Positions 46,546 to 55,251 of a DNA stretch of 64,000 nucleotides are shown piece after piece (position 1 is the first letter of the stretch; each line of letters starts with the position of its first letter). Source of the DNA: an uncultured Eisenbergiella sp. GTDB taxonomy: Bacteria > Bacillota > Clostridia > Lachnospirales > Lachnospiraceae. The DNA lies in the NCBI GenBank assembly GCA_947598825.1, contig CANQFM010000005.1, positions 1-64,000 on the forward strand, given 5' to 3'. The notes below the pieces were generated by a model, which was given only the letters and a program-made list of their open reading frames with translations, did no database searches and was not told the DNA's origin. Position numbers and translations under genes: made by a program.

Positions 46546-46903
46546 AAATATCACCTCATGGTTAGTGTATCCGAATGACAGAAATTCATAAACAATATAA
46601 AAATATGCAAAAACAATACATATATTTGCAATATGAAAAGGAATATGATAAGATAAAAAAAGAGTTATTTGCGGTATTTTTATGTGGAAAAAAAGGAATG
46701 ATTGCGGTAAATTCATATCTAGTGTATAATTTATATATGTAAAGACGGAAGGAGGAAGTGAAAGCAGATCATTTGTAGAGAAGCGCTTTTGATTCCTCTT
46801 CTTTTTTTGTGAATATAGACAAAAACTGTCCATGCCGTTTGATAAAATGGCGTTATAAAATATAACCTGTTTCAGACAGGGAGCAGACAGAAAGGGACAG
46901 CCT
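46546..46903. other. Intergenic regulatory region between XRE and WYL genes
   Basis: No gene is seen in these 358 bp. The left part is A+T-rich with related motifs TATGCAAA and TTTGCAATA (46605-46640) that could be operators for the XRE regulator. A T run follows AGAAGCGCTTTTGATTCCTCTTC near 46780-46807. On the right, TTGATA and TATAAC with 16-bp spacing are a possible WYL promoter, followed by the palindrome CCTGT-TTCAG-ACAGG at 46866-46880. Confidence 0.4.
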
Positions 46904-47869
46904 ATGGACAGAGAAGAAAGTACAAAAATTAACAGGATTTTATCCATTTACGCGGAACTTACAGAGGGGCGCGTGGTCAACAAGGCAGAGATGGCCCAGC
47001 GGTTTGGCGTCAATGCCAGGAGCATCCAGCGGGATGTGGAGAGCATTCGGCGTTTCCTGGAGGATCGGGAAACGAAAAATGGGATCCGGAATGAACTGAT
47101 CTATGATTATCGAGAAAAAGGGTACCGGTTGGAGCAGCCGCAGGAATTGATGCTGACAAACGAGGAGGTCCTGGCGGTCTGCAAGATTCTGTTGGATAGC
47201 AGGGCCTTTGTCCGGCCGGAAATGATGGCGATGTTGGACAAGCTGGTCAGTTGTTCCGTTCCGAAGAAAAACCAGAAGATGGTAAACGACCTTCTCTCCA
47301 ACGAAAAATATCACTACATAGAGCCGCATCACGGGAAACGCTTCCTGGACCGGATGTGGCTGGCCGGACAGGCGATCCGAGAAAACCGGGTCATCCAGAT
47401 CAGCTATCGGAAGATGAAGGACCATGCGCAGGTCAGCCGCAGACTGGAACCGCTGGCGATCCTGTTTTCAGAGTATTATTTCTATTTGGTTGGCTTCATA
47501 GAGGATATTGACAGGGAGGAAGCCTTTCAGAATGCGAAGGATCCGTATCCCACGATTTATCGGATCGACCGGATCGATGAACTGAAGCTGCTGCCGGAAC
47601 ACTTTAAGATCCCCTATGCGGATCGGTTTGAAGAAGGCGAGTTCCGCAAGCGGGTGCAGTTCATGTATGGCGGACGGCTGCAGAGACTTCGGTTTGAATA
47701 CACCGGCCCTTCTGTGGAGGCGGTGCTGGACCGGCTGCCGACAGCGAGGATCCTGCGGGAAGAGGACGGGAAATATCTGATCCAGGCGGAGGTGTTCGGC
47801 GAAGGCGTGGAGATGTGGCTGAGGAGCCAGGGGGAGATGGTGCGGGATGTGGTGAGGAAGGAAATATAG
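46904..47869 (+). CDS. WYL-domain transcriptional regulator
   Basis: The 321-aa protein has an N-terminal winged HTH (NRILSIYAELTEGRVVNKAE, then FGVNARSIQRDVESIRRFLE) and a WYL domain (RRLEPLAILFSEYYFYLVGF) with a C-terminal WCX-like extension. WYL proteins bind small ligands or nucleic acids and often regulate phage-defence or conflict loci (BrxR/CapW type). It stands immediately upstream of, and in the same direction as, the A+T-rich island, 38 bp before its first gene, although its own composition is like the host chromosome. The ATG has AAAGGGAC upstream. Confidence 0.9.
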   Translation: MDREESTKINRILSIYAELTEGRVVNKAEMAQRFGVNARSIQRDVESIRRFLEDRETKNGIRNELIYDYREKGYRLEQPQELMLTNEEVLAVCKILLDSRAFVRPEMMAMLDKLVSCSVPKKNQKMVNDLLSNEKYHYIEPHHGKRFLDRMWLAGQAIRENRVIQISYRKMKDHAQVSRRLEPLAILFSEYYFYLVGFIEDIDREEAFQNAKDPYPTIYRIDRIDELKLLPEHFKIPYADRFEEGEFRKRVQFMYGGRLQRLRFEYTGPSVEAVLDRLPTARILREEDGKYLIQAEVFGEGVEMWLRSQGEMVRDVVRKEI

Positions 47870-47907
47870 TGATATAAAAAAATTAAAAAGAAAAGGAGAA
47901 TCGAGAG

Positions 47908-48642
47908 ATGAAGAATGTTTTTACGAATGAAAAAGTAACGATTGAGGAGCAGGAGATTTTGCTGTCAGAATCACTGAAGTTCACAGGATGTGAGGTGTTA
48001 TTTAAAAATTGCACTTTTAATGCGGGTGGAGAGGTTCTTTCCATTTTCCTGAATTCATGCTCGCGGGTGTTGGTATCGGGCTGTACGTTTTTGGATTTTA
48101 GTGCTCCCGTGTTTGTGGAAAGGGAAAACGGTCCCATGGTAATCTGGGACTCCATATTTAAGAATTGTATGGCCACAAATATAAAGTTGAAGGGAGCGGA
48201 AACTTATTATGGCGGTGTGATCCGTACGGAAAAGATAAAAGAAAATGCAACTAAACTGATTATGGATACTGCGTTTATTCAATGCGGATATCCCTCATCC
48301 AAAGACGGCATTATCGCCAATGGATATTGTGAAGTATATAATTGTAAATATGATTATTACGGGAAAGGGATAAAGACGGCTCCGGATGTTAAGAAAACTT
48401 ACTTTGATAAAAAAAATTCGTTTTCTTTTGTGACCATACCTCTTGAGACCATGTCTACTTTAACAAAGTCTCTTGGTACTCCATATCTGACTTTATTCCG
48501 ATATGAGACAAAGGGCAGAGGGAATGAAGTCATAAGCAAGCGAGAGGGGACAAAAGTGAGTTTTGGTACGGTGAGTTTTGGTACGAGTACGAACGAAAGG
48601 GCATGGCCTTTTGGATACAACAATAAAGAATCAGGAGAATAA
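47908..48642 (+). CDS. Beta-helix-like repeat protein
   Basis: The 244-aa protein is built of short repeats with alternating hydrophobic residues and Cys/Asn turns (VLFKNCTFNAGGEVLSIFLN; VLVSGCTFLDFSAPVFVE; MVIWDSIFKNCMATN), the pattern of right-handed parallel beta-helix folds. There is no signal peptide, so it is probably cytoplasmic. It is the first gene of the A+T-rich island. A decayed copy lies at 50963-51290. Near the 3' end the DNA has a 14-bp direct repeat (GAGTTTTGGTACG). Function unknown. Confidence 0.72.
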   Translation: MKNVFTNEKVTIEEQEILLSESLKFTGCEVLFKNCTFNAGGEVLSIFLNSCSRVLVSGCTFLDFSAPVFVERENGPMVIWDSIFKNCMATNIKLKGAETYYGGVIRTEKIKENATKLIMDTAFIQCGYPSSKDGIIANGYCEVYNCKYDYYGKGIKTAPDVKKTYFDKKNSFSFVTIPLETMSTLTKSLGTPYLTLFRYETKGRGNEVISKREGTKVSFGTVSFGTSTNERAWPFGYNNKESGE

Positions 48643-48646
48643 GTTT

Positions 48647-49051
48647 ATGAATGAAAAAGAAAAGATGAGTTACCTAAAGGCTTTGATGTATATTGCACTG
48701 GCGGACGACACCATCGAAGAAGGAGAGGAACAGTATTTAAATCAGATTGGTAATTTGTATGGATTACAAGAATCGCAAATATCTGAACTTAAAAACAGTT
48801 TGCTAAATAAGGAAGAATCCTTAGAGAATATTTTGAGTGAGATTCAAAAAAGAGAAACAAAGCTTATGTTATTATACGATTTGCTTGCTATTTGCTATAC
48901 TGACAATAATTATTCTATCATGGAAAAGCAAGGCATGAGAAATATCTGCGATATTTTAAAGATTGAGAGCGGTAAATTAACTGAAATGGAGCAAGTCATG
49001 CAGGAACAGGTAGAGTTACAGGAAAAAATAAACAAAATATTGGAAAGGTAA
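48647..49051 (+). CDS. TerB-like protein
   Basis: The 134-aa helical protein resembles the TerB domain: LKALMYIALADDTIEEGEEQYLNQIGNLYG matches the pattern of an acidic metal-site loop (DD.IEEGEE) between helices, and a second similar stretch (LAICYTDNNYSIMEKQGMRNI) follows. TerB-family proteins are membrane-associated scaffolds in tellurite-resistance and phage-defence-linked systems. ATG 48647 has AGGAGAA upstream. It lies 4 bp after the beta-helix gene and 9 bp before the membrane protein, so all are one operon. Confidence 0.75.
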   Translation: MNEKEKMSYLKALMYIALADDTIEEGEEQYLNQIGNLYGLQESQISELKNSLLNKEESLENILSEIQKRETKLMLLYDLLAICYTDNNYSIMEKQGMRNICDILKIESGKLTEMEQVMQEQVELQEKINKILER

Positions 49052-49060
49052 GGTAAGAAT

Positions 49061-49564
49061 ATGAAGTTCGGTAAAGTGGCTTGTTGTCTCTGTGCGGGCG
49101 CACTTTGTGTTGCTACTGGGGGGCTGGCGGCTCCAGCCATTGGCGCAGTGGTTGGCTCATCTGTTTTGGGTTTGTCAGGAGCTGCAGCAACTTCTGCCGG
49201 ATTGGCAGCATTGGGAGGCGGTTCCCTGGCTGTCGGTGGACTTGGAATGGCAGGAGGAACCGCATTGATCCAGGCGGTGGCTGGTGGAGTTGGATTGGTT
49301 AGTGCCGGAATTGTTTCAAATGCCGCTGAGGGGGCAAAATCAAAGAAGCAAAATAAAGAATTGAGGGAAGAATTACGGCAAGCCAATATCGATAATGCAA
49401 CAAAGCAGCGAGTTATTACCCAACTCAATTCCCAAATTGAGACCTTGAAAGAGGCACTAAAGGAGGAAAAAGGAAGAAGCAGGAAAAATCAAGAAAAAAT
49501 AAAATTGATGGAAGAACAGCTCAATGATTTGGAAAAGACGCTCCAGACTGCTTATGAGGCATGA
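49061..49564 (+). CDS. Gly/Ala-rich hydrophobic protein with C-terminal coiled coil
   Basis: Residues about 8-90 are a long Gly/Ala/Ser/Val-rich hydrophobic region (GGLAAPAIGAVVGSSVLGLS to GGVGLVSAGIVSNAAEG) able to form glycine-zipper membrane hairpins. Residues 95-165 are a charged coiled coil (NKELREELRQANIDNATKQR onward). Proteins of this build often insert in or tether to membranes. It lies 9 bp after the TerB-like gene. I cannot name a family; a membrane-perturbing or scaffold role is possible. Confidence 0.75.
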   Translation: MKFGKVACCLCAGALCVATGGLAAPAIGAVVGSSVLGLSGAAATSAGLAALGGGSLAVGGLGMAGGTALIQAVAGGVGLVSAGIVSNAAEGAKSKKQNKELREELRQANIDNATKQRVITQLNSQIETLKEALKEEKGRSRKNQEKIKLMEEQLNDLEKTLQTAYEA

Positions 49565-49575
49565 GGGACCATCTG

Positions 49576-50916
49576 ATGGATAAAGATAGTATAATTCTTA
49601 AGTATGAGCAGGAAGAGGTAAAAAGTGTTCAGAATGCCATACGGGAATTAAACAAGCAAAACAGCAAGCAAACAGAACAGTTAGACAATGTGCAGGAAAG
49701 AATAAATAAGCTATATGCTCTTGCAGGAAAACAACCTTTAGAATCCAAAAGTACGACAGTTGCTTTACCTGAGGATGAACCTTCAAAAGAGATTTTGAAC
49801 CCTATATGCAGTTATGATGATCTTTATATTAAAGCAAGGGCCTCATTGATTGGCAGAGGCCTCGATGTTGATAATTTAGACTATCATGACTTGGTTTCCA
49901 AAAATGAGCTTAGCGAAATTGAGAAGGAATTAAATCGACCATTATCCCAAAGGGAAAAATGGAAAAAGGCAGATTTTGTTGCTGTTTTTATCGCTGCATC
50001 CGTAGGAAGTTTGGCGGATATAGCCTTAGGGAACAGAAACAGTTCCATCACGGGAGCAAATACAGATTTCTCAAAATGGCTCAATGAATTTCATAAACAT
50101 GATGGCGGTGGGCCAATTGATTATCAGGGAAAGGGATTCGGAGGAGGTTATCATAGGGGGTTATCCAGAGGACATGATATACTTAGATTTGTAGAAGCCA
50201 TAATGATGTTCAAGAATGGTGAGTTTATTGGGGTGCGACATGAATATGGTAAGGCAATTAAAGTTGTTTCAAAAGTTAATCAATATGGAACCCCCTATGA
50301 ACAGTTGTCTGTAATTGAAGCAATTGTTAAATATGCTAGACATATGTTTGCGGATCTGTTTTCGACCTGTAGCCTTCCCTTTCCAGGAAGTTCCTTTTTG
50401 GCAGAATGTGATGATAGGCAGTTGCGAAAGTTTGCAGCGGATATGTATCAGAATGGTTTTAATTGCAAAAACATTATTTTGCAGTCATTATCAACTGTCA
50501 TTATTGAAGTGATAATAAGAATTTATTATTCTATACAATCCGTAAAACGTTATAAATGTGAAGTGGAATTGGCAGAGGATTATTCAAATTTTGAAGCGTT
50601 TAAAAGATTCTTCAAACCGGCGAACAAGGAAAAACTAAGAGAAATGCTTCTGGTTGCACATGCTATAGTAACTGCTGTAAATATCGGTAAGGTTATAATA
50701 AAAAAGTCTCCTTGGGAAATTAATATTACGGAGATATTTTCTGTAGTAAAATATGGCGTGATGGTTTTGAAAAGTACAATGAGCCGCAATTCAGAATATG
50801 CAAAACTTATTAGAAACTCAAATGAGATACATGAGAGATGGGAATTGCTAGAGAGAGAGATTTGTTATAGCCTTGAAGATGCCGCGAGAGGAACAACAGA
50901 GATATTAATTATATAA
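49576..50916 (+). CDS. 446-aa protein of unknown family with GGGYHRGLSRGHD motif
   Basis: An N-terminal coiled coil (about 1-50) is followed by a mostly helical body. A clustered motif FGGGYHRGLSRGHDILRFVE (about 190-212) has His-Arg and Gly-His-Asp residues that might form a metal or phosphate site, but no known HD-domain spacing is obvious. Later parts have hydrophobic helices (QSLSTVIIEVIIRIYYS; LLVAHAIVTAVNIGKV) that could contact the membrane. ATG 49576 has GAGGG 8 nt upstream; ATG 49561, overlapping the previous stop, is the alternative. The family was not recognised. Confidence 0.78.
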   Translation: MDKDSIILKYEQEEVKSVQNAIRELNKQNSKQTEQLDNVQERINKLYALAGKQPLESKSTTVALPEDEPSKEILNPICSYDDLYIKARASLIGRGLDVDNLDYHDLVSKNELSEIEKELNRPLSQREKWKKADFVAVFIAASVGSLADIALGNRNSSITGANTDFSKWLNEFHKHDGGGPIDYQGKGFGGGYHRGLSRGHDILRFVEAIMMFKNGEFIGVRHEYGKAIKVVSKVNQYGTPYEQLSVIEAIVKYARHMFADLFSTCSLPFPGSSFLAECDDRQLRKFAADMYQNGFNCKNIILQSLSTVIIEVIIRIYYSIQSVKRYKCEVELAEDYSNFEAFKRFFKPANKEKLREMLLVAHAIVTAVNIGKVIIKKSPWEINITEIFSVVKYGVMVLKSTMSRNSEYAKLIRNSNEIHERWELLEREICYSLEDAARGTTEILII

Positions 50917-50962
50917 ATAATCAATATTGGCCCCTTTTAGCTGGATTCAATAATTTGTGATC

Positions 50963-51290
50963 CTAAAATTGCACTTTTAATGCGGGTGGAAAGGGAAAAC
51001 GGTCCCATGGTAATCTGGGACTCCATATTTAAGAATTGTATGGCCACAAATATAAAGCTGAAAGAATCAGAAACTTATTATGGCGGTGTGATCCATACGG
51101 AAAAGAAAGCGCAACTAAACTGATTCTGATAAAAATAATTTGTTTTTTCAACTACGTGCATTTCTAATTTTAAAAAGCCTATACATCATACTAAATATCT
51201 AACTTTATTCCGAGATGGGACAAAAAGCAGTGGGAATGAAGTCATAAGCAAACGAGAGGAGGCAATAGTGAAGGTTTGTTGAGATAAATT
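50963..51290 (+). pseudogene. Decayed duplicate of the beta-helix gene at 47908
   Basis: Blocks of this stretch match 47908-48642 closely: TTGCACTTTTAATGCGGGTG, then GGGAAAACGGTCCCATGGTA, then ACTTATTATGGCGGTGTGAT, and GGGAATGAAGTCATAAGCAA near the end. An 89-bp segment of the parent (48031-48119) is missing between copies of GTGGA, which shifts the frame, and other parts are deleted or diverged. No intact reading frame remains. The copy brackets the TerB module with its parent. The rest of the 50917-51354 gap holds only the dynamin gene's leader. Confidence 0.85.
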
Positions 51291-51354
51291 ATGAATTCGA
51301 TAGGAATATAGAGACGGATGAAAAGAAAAATAAAGTGGTCAAGAGGTGGACGAG

Positions 51355-52704
51355 ATGAATACGGCAATTTTATCGGTTGCGCAAATAGTTATAAGCAATC
51401 CGATTATATACGATGAAGCAGAGACTAAAAAAGAATATTATAACCGATTGAATTCTTATATTCGAGCAGGACAGTGGAATCGGCGAAAATATGAGAAATC
51501 GGAATTATCAGCATATCAGAAAATACTCGTATCCAGTGAGATGGTGAAAGGGGTTCATGATATCTCGTATTACAGATATTATATTCTTCTGGATGTGATC
51601 CACATATTGGGGTATGAGGTTAAATTGACCGATAATGATAAATTTGAATCTCTGAAAGAAAAATATTTTTCCGATTTTGGATCAAAAGACGCTGAAAGGC
51701 AGTTCGTTAACAAGTTACTCGCAGCTTTTACAGGAAACGGAGAAGAAAAGTATAGAAAGGTAAAGGCGATTGCCAAAAGCAAGGCATTAGGAGATGCCGA
51801 ACAATATATCAGACTTGTACTTAAAAACCTGATGTTTATGGAAAAGAAACCGTCGGGAATTATGATTACGGCGACAATGAGTGCAGGAAAATCGACGTTT
51901 ATTAATGCACTTACCGGAAAATATGTTTGCTTGTCTCAAAATATGGCTTGTACCAGCAAAATACACCATATCGTGAACAAGGCATTTGAAGACGGCTATT
52001 CTTATGAATACGATCATGATCTTATCATGACGGCGGGCCGGGAAGAACTATTGAATGATAACACAGAAAATAATTCGGACAAAATTGTTGTAGGGACTCA
52101 TTTTGTTGGCCCTTTGGGTGCTCAGAGAATAATAATCAGCGACTCGCCTGGAGTGAATTACAGCGGGGATAAAGAACATGAGATTATAACGGATAAGCTT
52201 ATGAAGGGCCGTAATTATCATCTTCTGATCTATATTATGAATGCAACGCAGTTGGGAACCAATGATGAGGATGTTCATCTGGGATATGTAAAGAAAACCA
52301 TTGGAAGGACACCGGTACTATTTATAATGAATAAAATCGATGCTTTCAACGTAGAAGAGGAGGATTTTGAGGCGGCGATCCAGAGGCAGACCGATTATTT
52401 GAAGAAGAAAGGATTCAAAAATCCAATCGTTTGTCCGGTCTCTGCGAGGGCAGGATATTTGGGAAAACGTTATGAGATGGGAAATTTGTCAAGGGCAGAA
52501 CAGCGAGAATTTTACAACTATATAGATAAATTCGCTCAGATGAATCTGCCTGTCTATTACGGGAAAATGTTTAGGAAAATAAAAATAGCGAATGCGGACA
52601 GTGAAGAACTGCAACTGCAAAAAATGTGCGGATTAGCGTATGTAGAGAAAATAATTATAAAACTGATGACAGGAGGACAACAAAGTGGCACAGGTTTATG
52701 TTAA
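51355..52704 (+). CDS. Dynamin-like GTPase A
   Basis: The 449-aa protein has a GTPase domain starting near residue 168: P-loop ATMSAGKSTFINALTGK (Lys179), switch II/G3 IISDSPGVNYSG, and G4 NKIDAF. About 165 N-terminal residues are helical. Bacterial dynamin-like proteins hydrolyse GTP to remodel or fuse membranes and some protect against phage. The stalk after the GTPase domain is short, so it probably works as a heteromer with the larger GTPase next to it, which shares NATQLGTND/NGTQLSTND and NKxDxFN. ATG 51355 follows AAGAGGTG. It overlaps the next gene by 20 bp. Confidence 0.85.
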   Translation: MNTAILSVAQIVISNPIIYDEAETKKEYYNRLNSYIRAGQWNRRKYEKSELSAYQKILVSSEMVKGVHDISYYRYYILLDVIHILGYEVKLTDNDKFESLKEKYFSDFGSKDAERQFVNKLLAAFTGNGEEKYRKVKAIAKSKALGDAEQYIRLVLKNLMFMEKKPSGIMITATMSAGKSTFINALTGKYVCLSQNMACTSKIHHIVNKAFEDGYSYEYDHDLIMTAGREELLNDNTENNSDKIVVGTHFVGPLGAQRIIISDSPGVNYSGDKEHEIITDKLMKGRNYHLLIYIMNATQLGTNDEDVHLGYVKKTIGRTPVLFIMNKIDAFNVEEEDFEAAIQRQTDYLKKKGFKNPIVCPVSARAGYLGKRYEMGNLSRAEQREFYNYIDKFAQMNLPVYYGKMFRKIKIANADSEELQLQKMCGLAYVEKIIIKLMTGGQQSGTGLC

Positions 52705-55234
52705 GTACAATCCCTATCGTTTGGAAACACAGATTGATGTGAATGGGAACAGGATTGCTACAGACAGTATTTTATATAAGGTGGTAAAGGGAAAACGTTT
52801 GCAGGAATGGGTTGGAAAATTTCCCCAGATGTTAGTAGACGAACTTAATTCGGTAGATTTTGATATTGAATTTTATGGGTTGCCGCTTGACTGGGATGAT
52901 TTTGAGGATGTATTCAATTATGCGAAGGAGCAAGGCATAATAAAAAAACTTAATCTGAAATTTATAGAGGGGAAATCGGATGAGGCTATTAATGAGAAAA
53001 TAGTAGATATATTTACGGACCTTCGGGAAGGACCGATAGATGACTTTAGGGATTCTAAACTGGAAAAGGCATTTGCAAATATTAACCAGACGGTTTTTCC
53101 GATAAATGTTATTGCAACAATGAGTTCCGGTAAGTCTACGCTTATTAATGCTCTGTTGGGAAAAAGAATCATGCCGTCGAAAAATGAGGCTTGTACAGCG
53201 ACGATCACGGAAATACTGGACGATGATACAGAACAGTTCGCGGCTGTTGTATACAATGAGGATGAAGTGATACTTCAAGAGATACCGGAACTTAGCTACG
53301 AGATTATGAGTGAGCTGAATGATAACGAGGAGGTACACAGGATAACTGCAAGAGGAAATATTCCTTTCCTTGATGCGAGAAGTACGGCATTAATGCTGGT
53401 AGATACGCCCGGACCGAATAATTCGCAGAATCAGGCCCATAAAAATACAACCTACAGGGCAATTAATAACGATTCAAACAATCTGATCTTATATGTACTC
53501 AATGGCACTCAGTTGTCTACGAATGACGATGCTTCCCTGTTGTCATATGTGGCAGATCAGATTAAAAAAGGTGGCAAACAGGTTAGGGATCGTTTTATTT
53601 TTGTAATTAATAAAATGGATGGTTTTAATCCGGAAGAGGAGGACATCGGGAAAGCGATTAAGGCCGCTAAAAGATACCTGGGAGCATATGGGATCGAAGA
53701 TCCGCAGATTTTCCCGTGCTCTGCGTATACGGCACTTAATATTCGAACCTATTTGGATAAAATTGATATTGATAACCTTACGCGAAATGATGAAAGAAAG
53801 CTTCCGGCTGCCGCCAGAGACACGCTTCCTATGATCGATAAATTTATTGATTATGAATCGATGCATCTGGAGCAATATTCCACTTTATCGCCGAGTGCCC
53901 AGAGAGAACTTGATTTCAAATTGCGTCAGGCAGAAAAAAACGGGGACACAAAAGAACAAGCGCTGATACATTGCGGTATTTATTCTATAGAGGCCGCTAT
54001 CACTGCTTATGTAAAGAAATATGCGAAAACAAAAAAAGTAAAAGACCTGGTAGAATCCTTTCAGGAGGTCTTAGAGAGTACGCAGGTTTTGACGAAGGCA
54101 AAGACGCAGGTCGCGATGGATGAACAGGCGGCCAAGGCCGCTGTGGAACGTGCCGCTATAGTGAAGGAAAAAATAAAGGATGGAAAGGAAGCGGCAGAGT
54201 TTAAAAAAAGAATTGAGGCGTTGAATCCGATAGGCTCTATTGAAGAGCGTGCAGAAATCCTTAAGGCCGAATCGGCAAAAAAAACAGGGCTTGTTTTTCA
54301 GCCATATGGAGATGTTATAACAAATAAAGACGAAGCGAAGCGCCTAGTGTCCCAATTTACTCTGCATAGTTCAGATTCGATTGCAGAATTAACTGCGGAA
54401 CTGGAGAGTGTTATAAGAAGGGAGGTAATGGAGACCGGAGAGAAATTATTGAAAGAGTATCAGGAAAAGCTGGAAAAGATAGATGAAAATGCGGATGATA
54501 AAACGCTTGATTTCGGCACCGCGGATCTCATTAAGGGTGCACTCAATAATATGAAAGAAAGCGCGAAAGAATGGTGCTCTGATGATTTTGCGGCTGCAAC
54601 AGTGGAGGATGTGGGAGAGACGACCTATGAGGACCGGGTTTATTATGAAAAGGTCGGCCAGGAAGAGGAACAGGTGGTCGCCGGGACAGAAAAAGTGAAG
54701 ATCGGTACTAAAAAAGTAAAGGTCGGCTCGCACAAAGAATGGACAGGAACAAAATCAGTTCAGAATCCAAAGAAAAAAGGGTTGTTGGGAAAGCTAAAAT
54801 TTTGGCAGCCCGATTATATAGAGAAAGATGTTTATGAGACAGTCATCGATTATAAGGATGAGGATGTTTACGATACCGTAGTGAAATATAAAACGGTGAT
54901 GCGTGATATTTACGAGGAAAAGCACGAAAAAATCGAAAAGTTTTCGGTGGAGACTGCAGTTATCCAGACGGGATTGATCAGTAAGCTCAGAAGAAGTCTT
55001 GACGAAGGGATTGAGGATGCTTTGAAGTATGCCGAGGAGCAGATTGACAGAATCAAAACTCAGTTTTCTAAACTTTTTGATGAATTGGACATGCTGATCA
55101 AACAAAAGTACGAAGAACTGGAAAAGTGTGCAAGTGATCAACAGACAAAAGAGGCGGCACTGGAGCAGAATAAAAAACTGCTCGCCTGGATTGAGGCCTG
55201 TCAGGCTGAAATTGAAGATGTTCTTAACATTTAA
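52685..55234 (+). CDS. Dynamin-like GTPase B, large partner
   Basis: The 849-aa protein has a GTPase domain with P-loop ATMSSGKSTLINALLGK (Lys150), G3 LVDTPGPNNSQ and G4 NKMDGF. Long helical stalk segments follow (about 430-640 and 770-849). Between them, about 650-760, is a beta-rich stretch with a hydrophobic-basic centre (KKKGLLGKLKFWQPDY) flanked by repeating YEKV/YETV-type strands, which could be a membrane-inserting hairpin. It starts at GTG 52685 behind AGGAGG, inside the end of partner A. Together they form a paired dynamin set. Confidence 0.87.
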   Translation: MAQVYVKYNPYRLETQIDVNGNRIATDSILYKVVKGKRLQEWVGKFPQMLVDELNSVDFDIEFYGLPLDWDDFEDVFNYAKEQGIIKKLNLKFIEGKSDEAINEKIVDIFTDLREGPIDDFRDSKLEKAFANINQTVFPINVIATMSSGKSTLINALLGKRIMPSKNEACTATITEILDDDTEQFAAVVYNEDEVILQEIPELSYEIMSELNDNEEVHRITARGNIPFLDARSTALMLVDTPGPNNSQNQAHKNTTYRAINNDSNNLILYVLNGTQLSTNDDASLLSYVADQIKKGGKQVRDRFIFVINKMDGFNPEEEDIGKAIKAAKRYLGAYGIEDPQIFPCSAYTALNIRTYLDKIDIDNLTRNDERKLPAAARDTLPMIDKFIDYESMHLEQYSTLSPSAQRELDFKLRQAEKNGDTKEQALIHCGIYSIEAAITAYVKKYAKTKKVKDLVESFQEVLESTQVLTKAKTQVAMDEQAAKAAVERAAIVKEKIKDGKEAAEFKKRIEALNPIGSIEERAEILKAESAKKTGLVFQPYGDVITNKDEAKRLVSQFTLHSSDSIAELTAELESVIRREVMETGEKLLKEYQEKLEKIDENADDKTLDFGTADLIKGALNNMKESAKEWCSDDFAAATVEDVGETTYEDRVYYEKVGQEEEQVVAGTEKVKIGTKKVKVGSHKEWTGTKSVQNPKKKGLLGKLKFWQPDYIEKDVYETVIDYKDEDVYDTVVKYKTVMRDIYEEKHEKIEKFSVETAVIQTGLISKLRRSLDEGIEDALKYAEEQIDRIKTQFSKLFDELDMLIKQKYEELEKCASDQQTKEAALEQNKKLLAWIEACQAEIEDVLNI

Positions 55235-55251
55235 GGAAAGAAGGCGATAAA

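Noticed and set aside
51355-55234. Assignment of the dynamin pair to a named system such as LeoABC
   Set aside because: Only the GTPase motifs can be compared by eye; the neighbouring genes do not match what I know of that locus.
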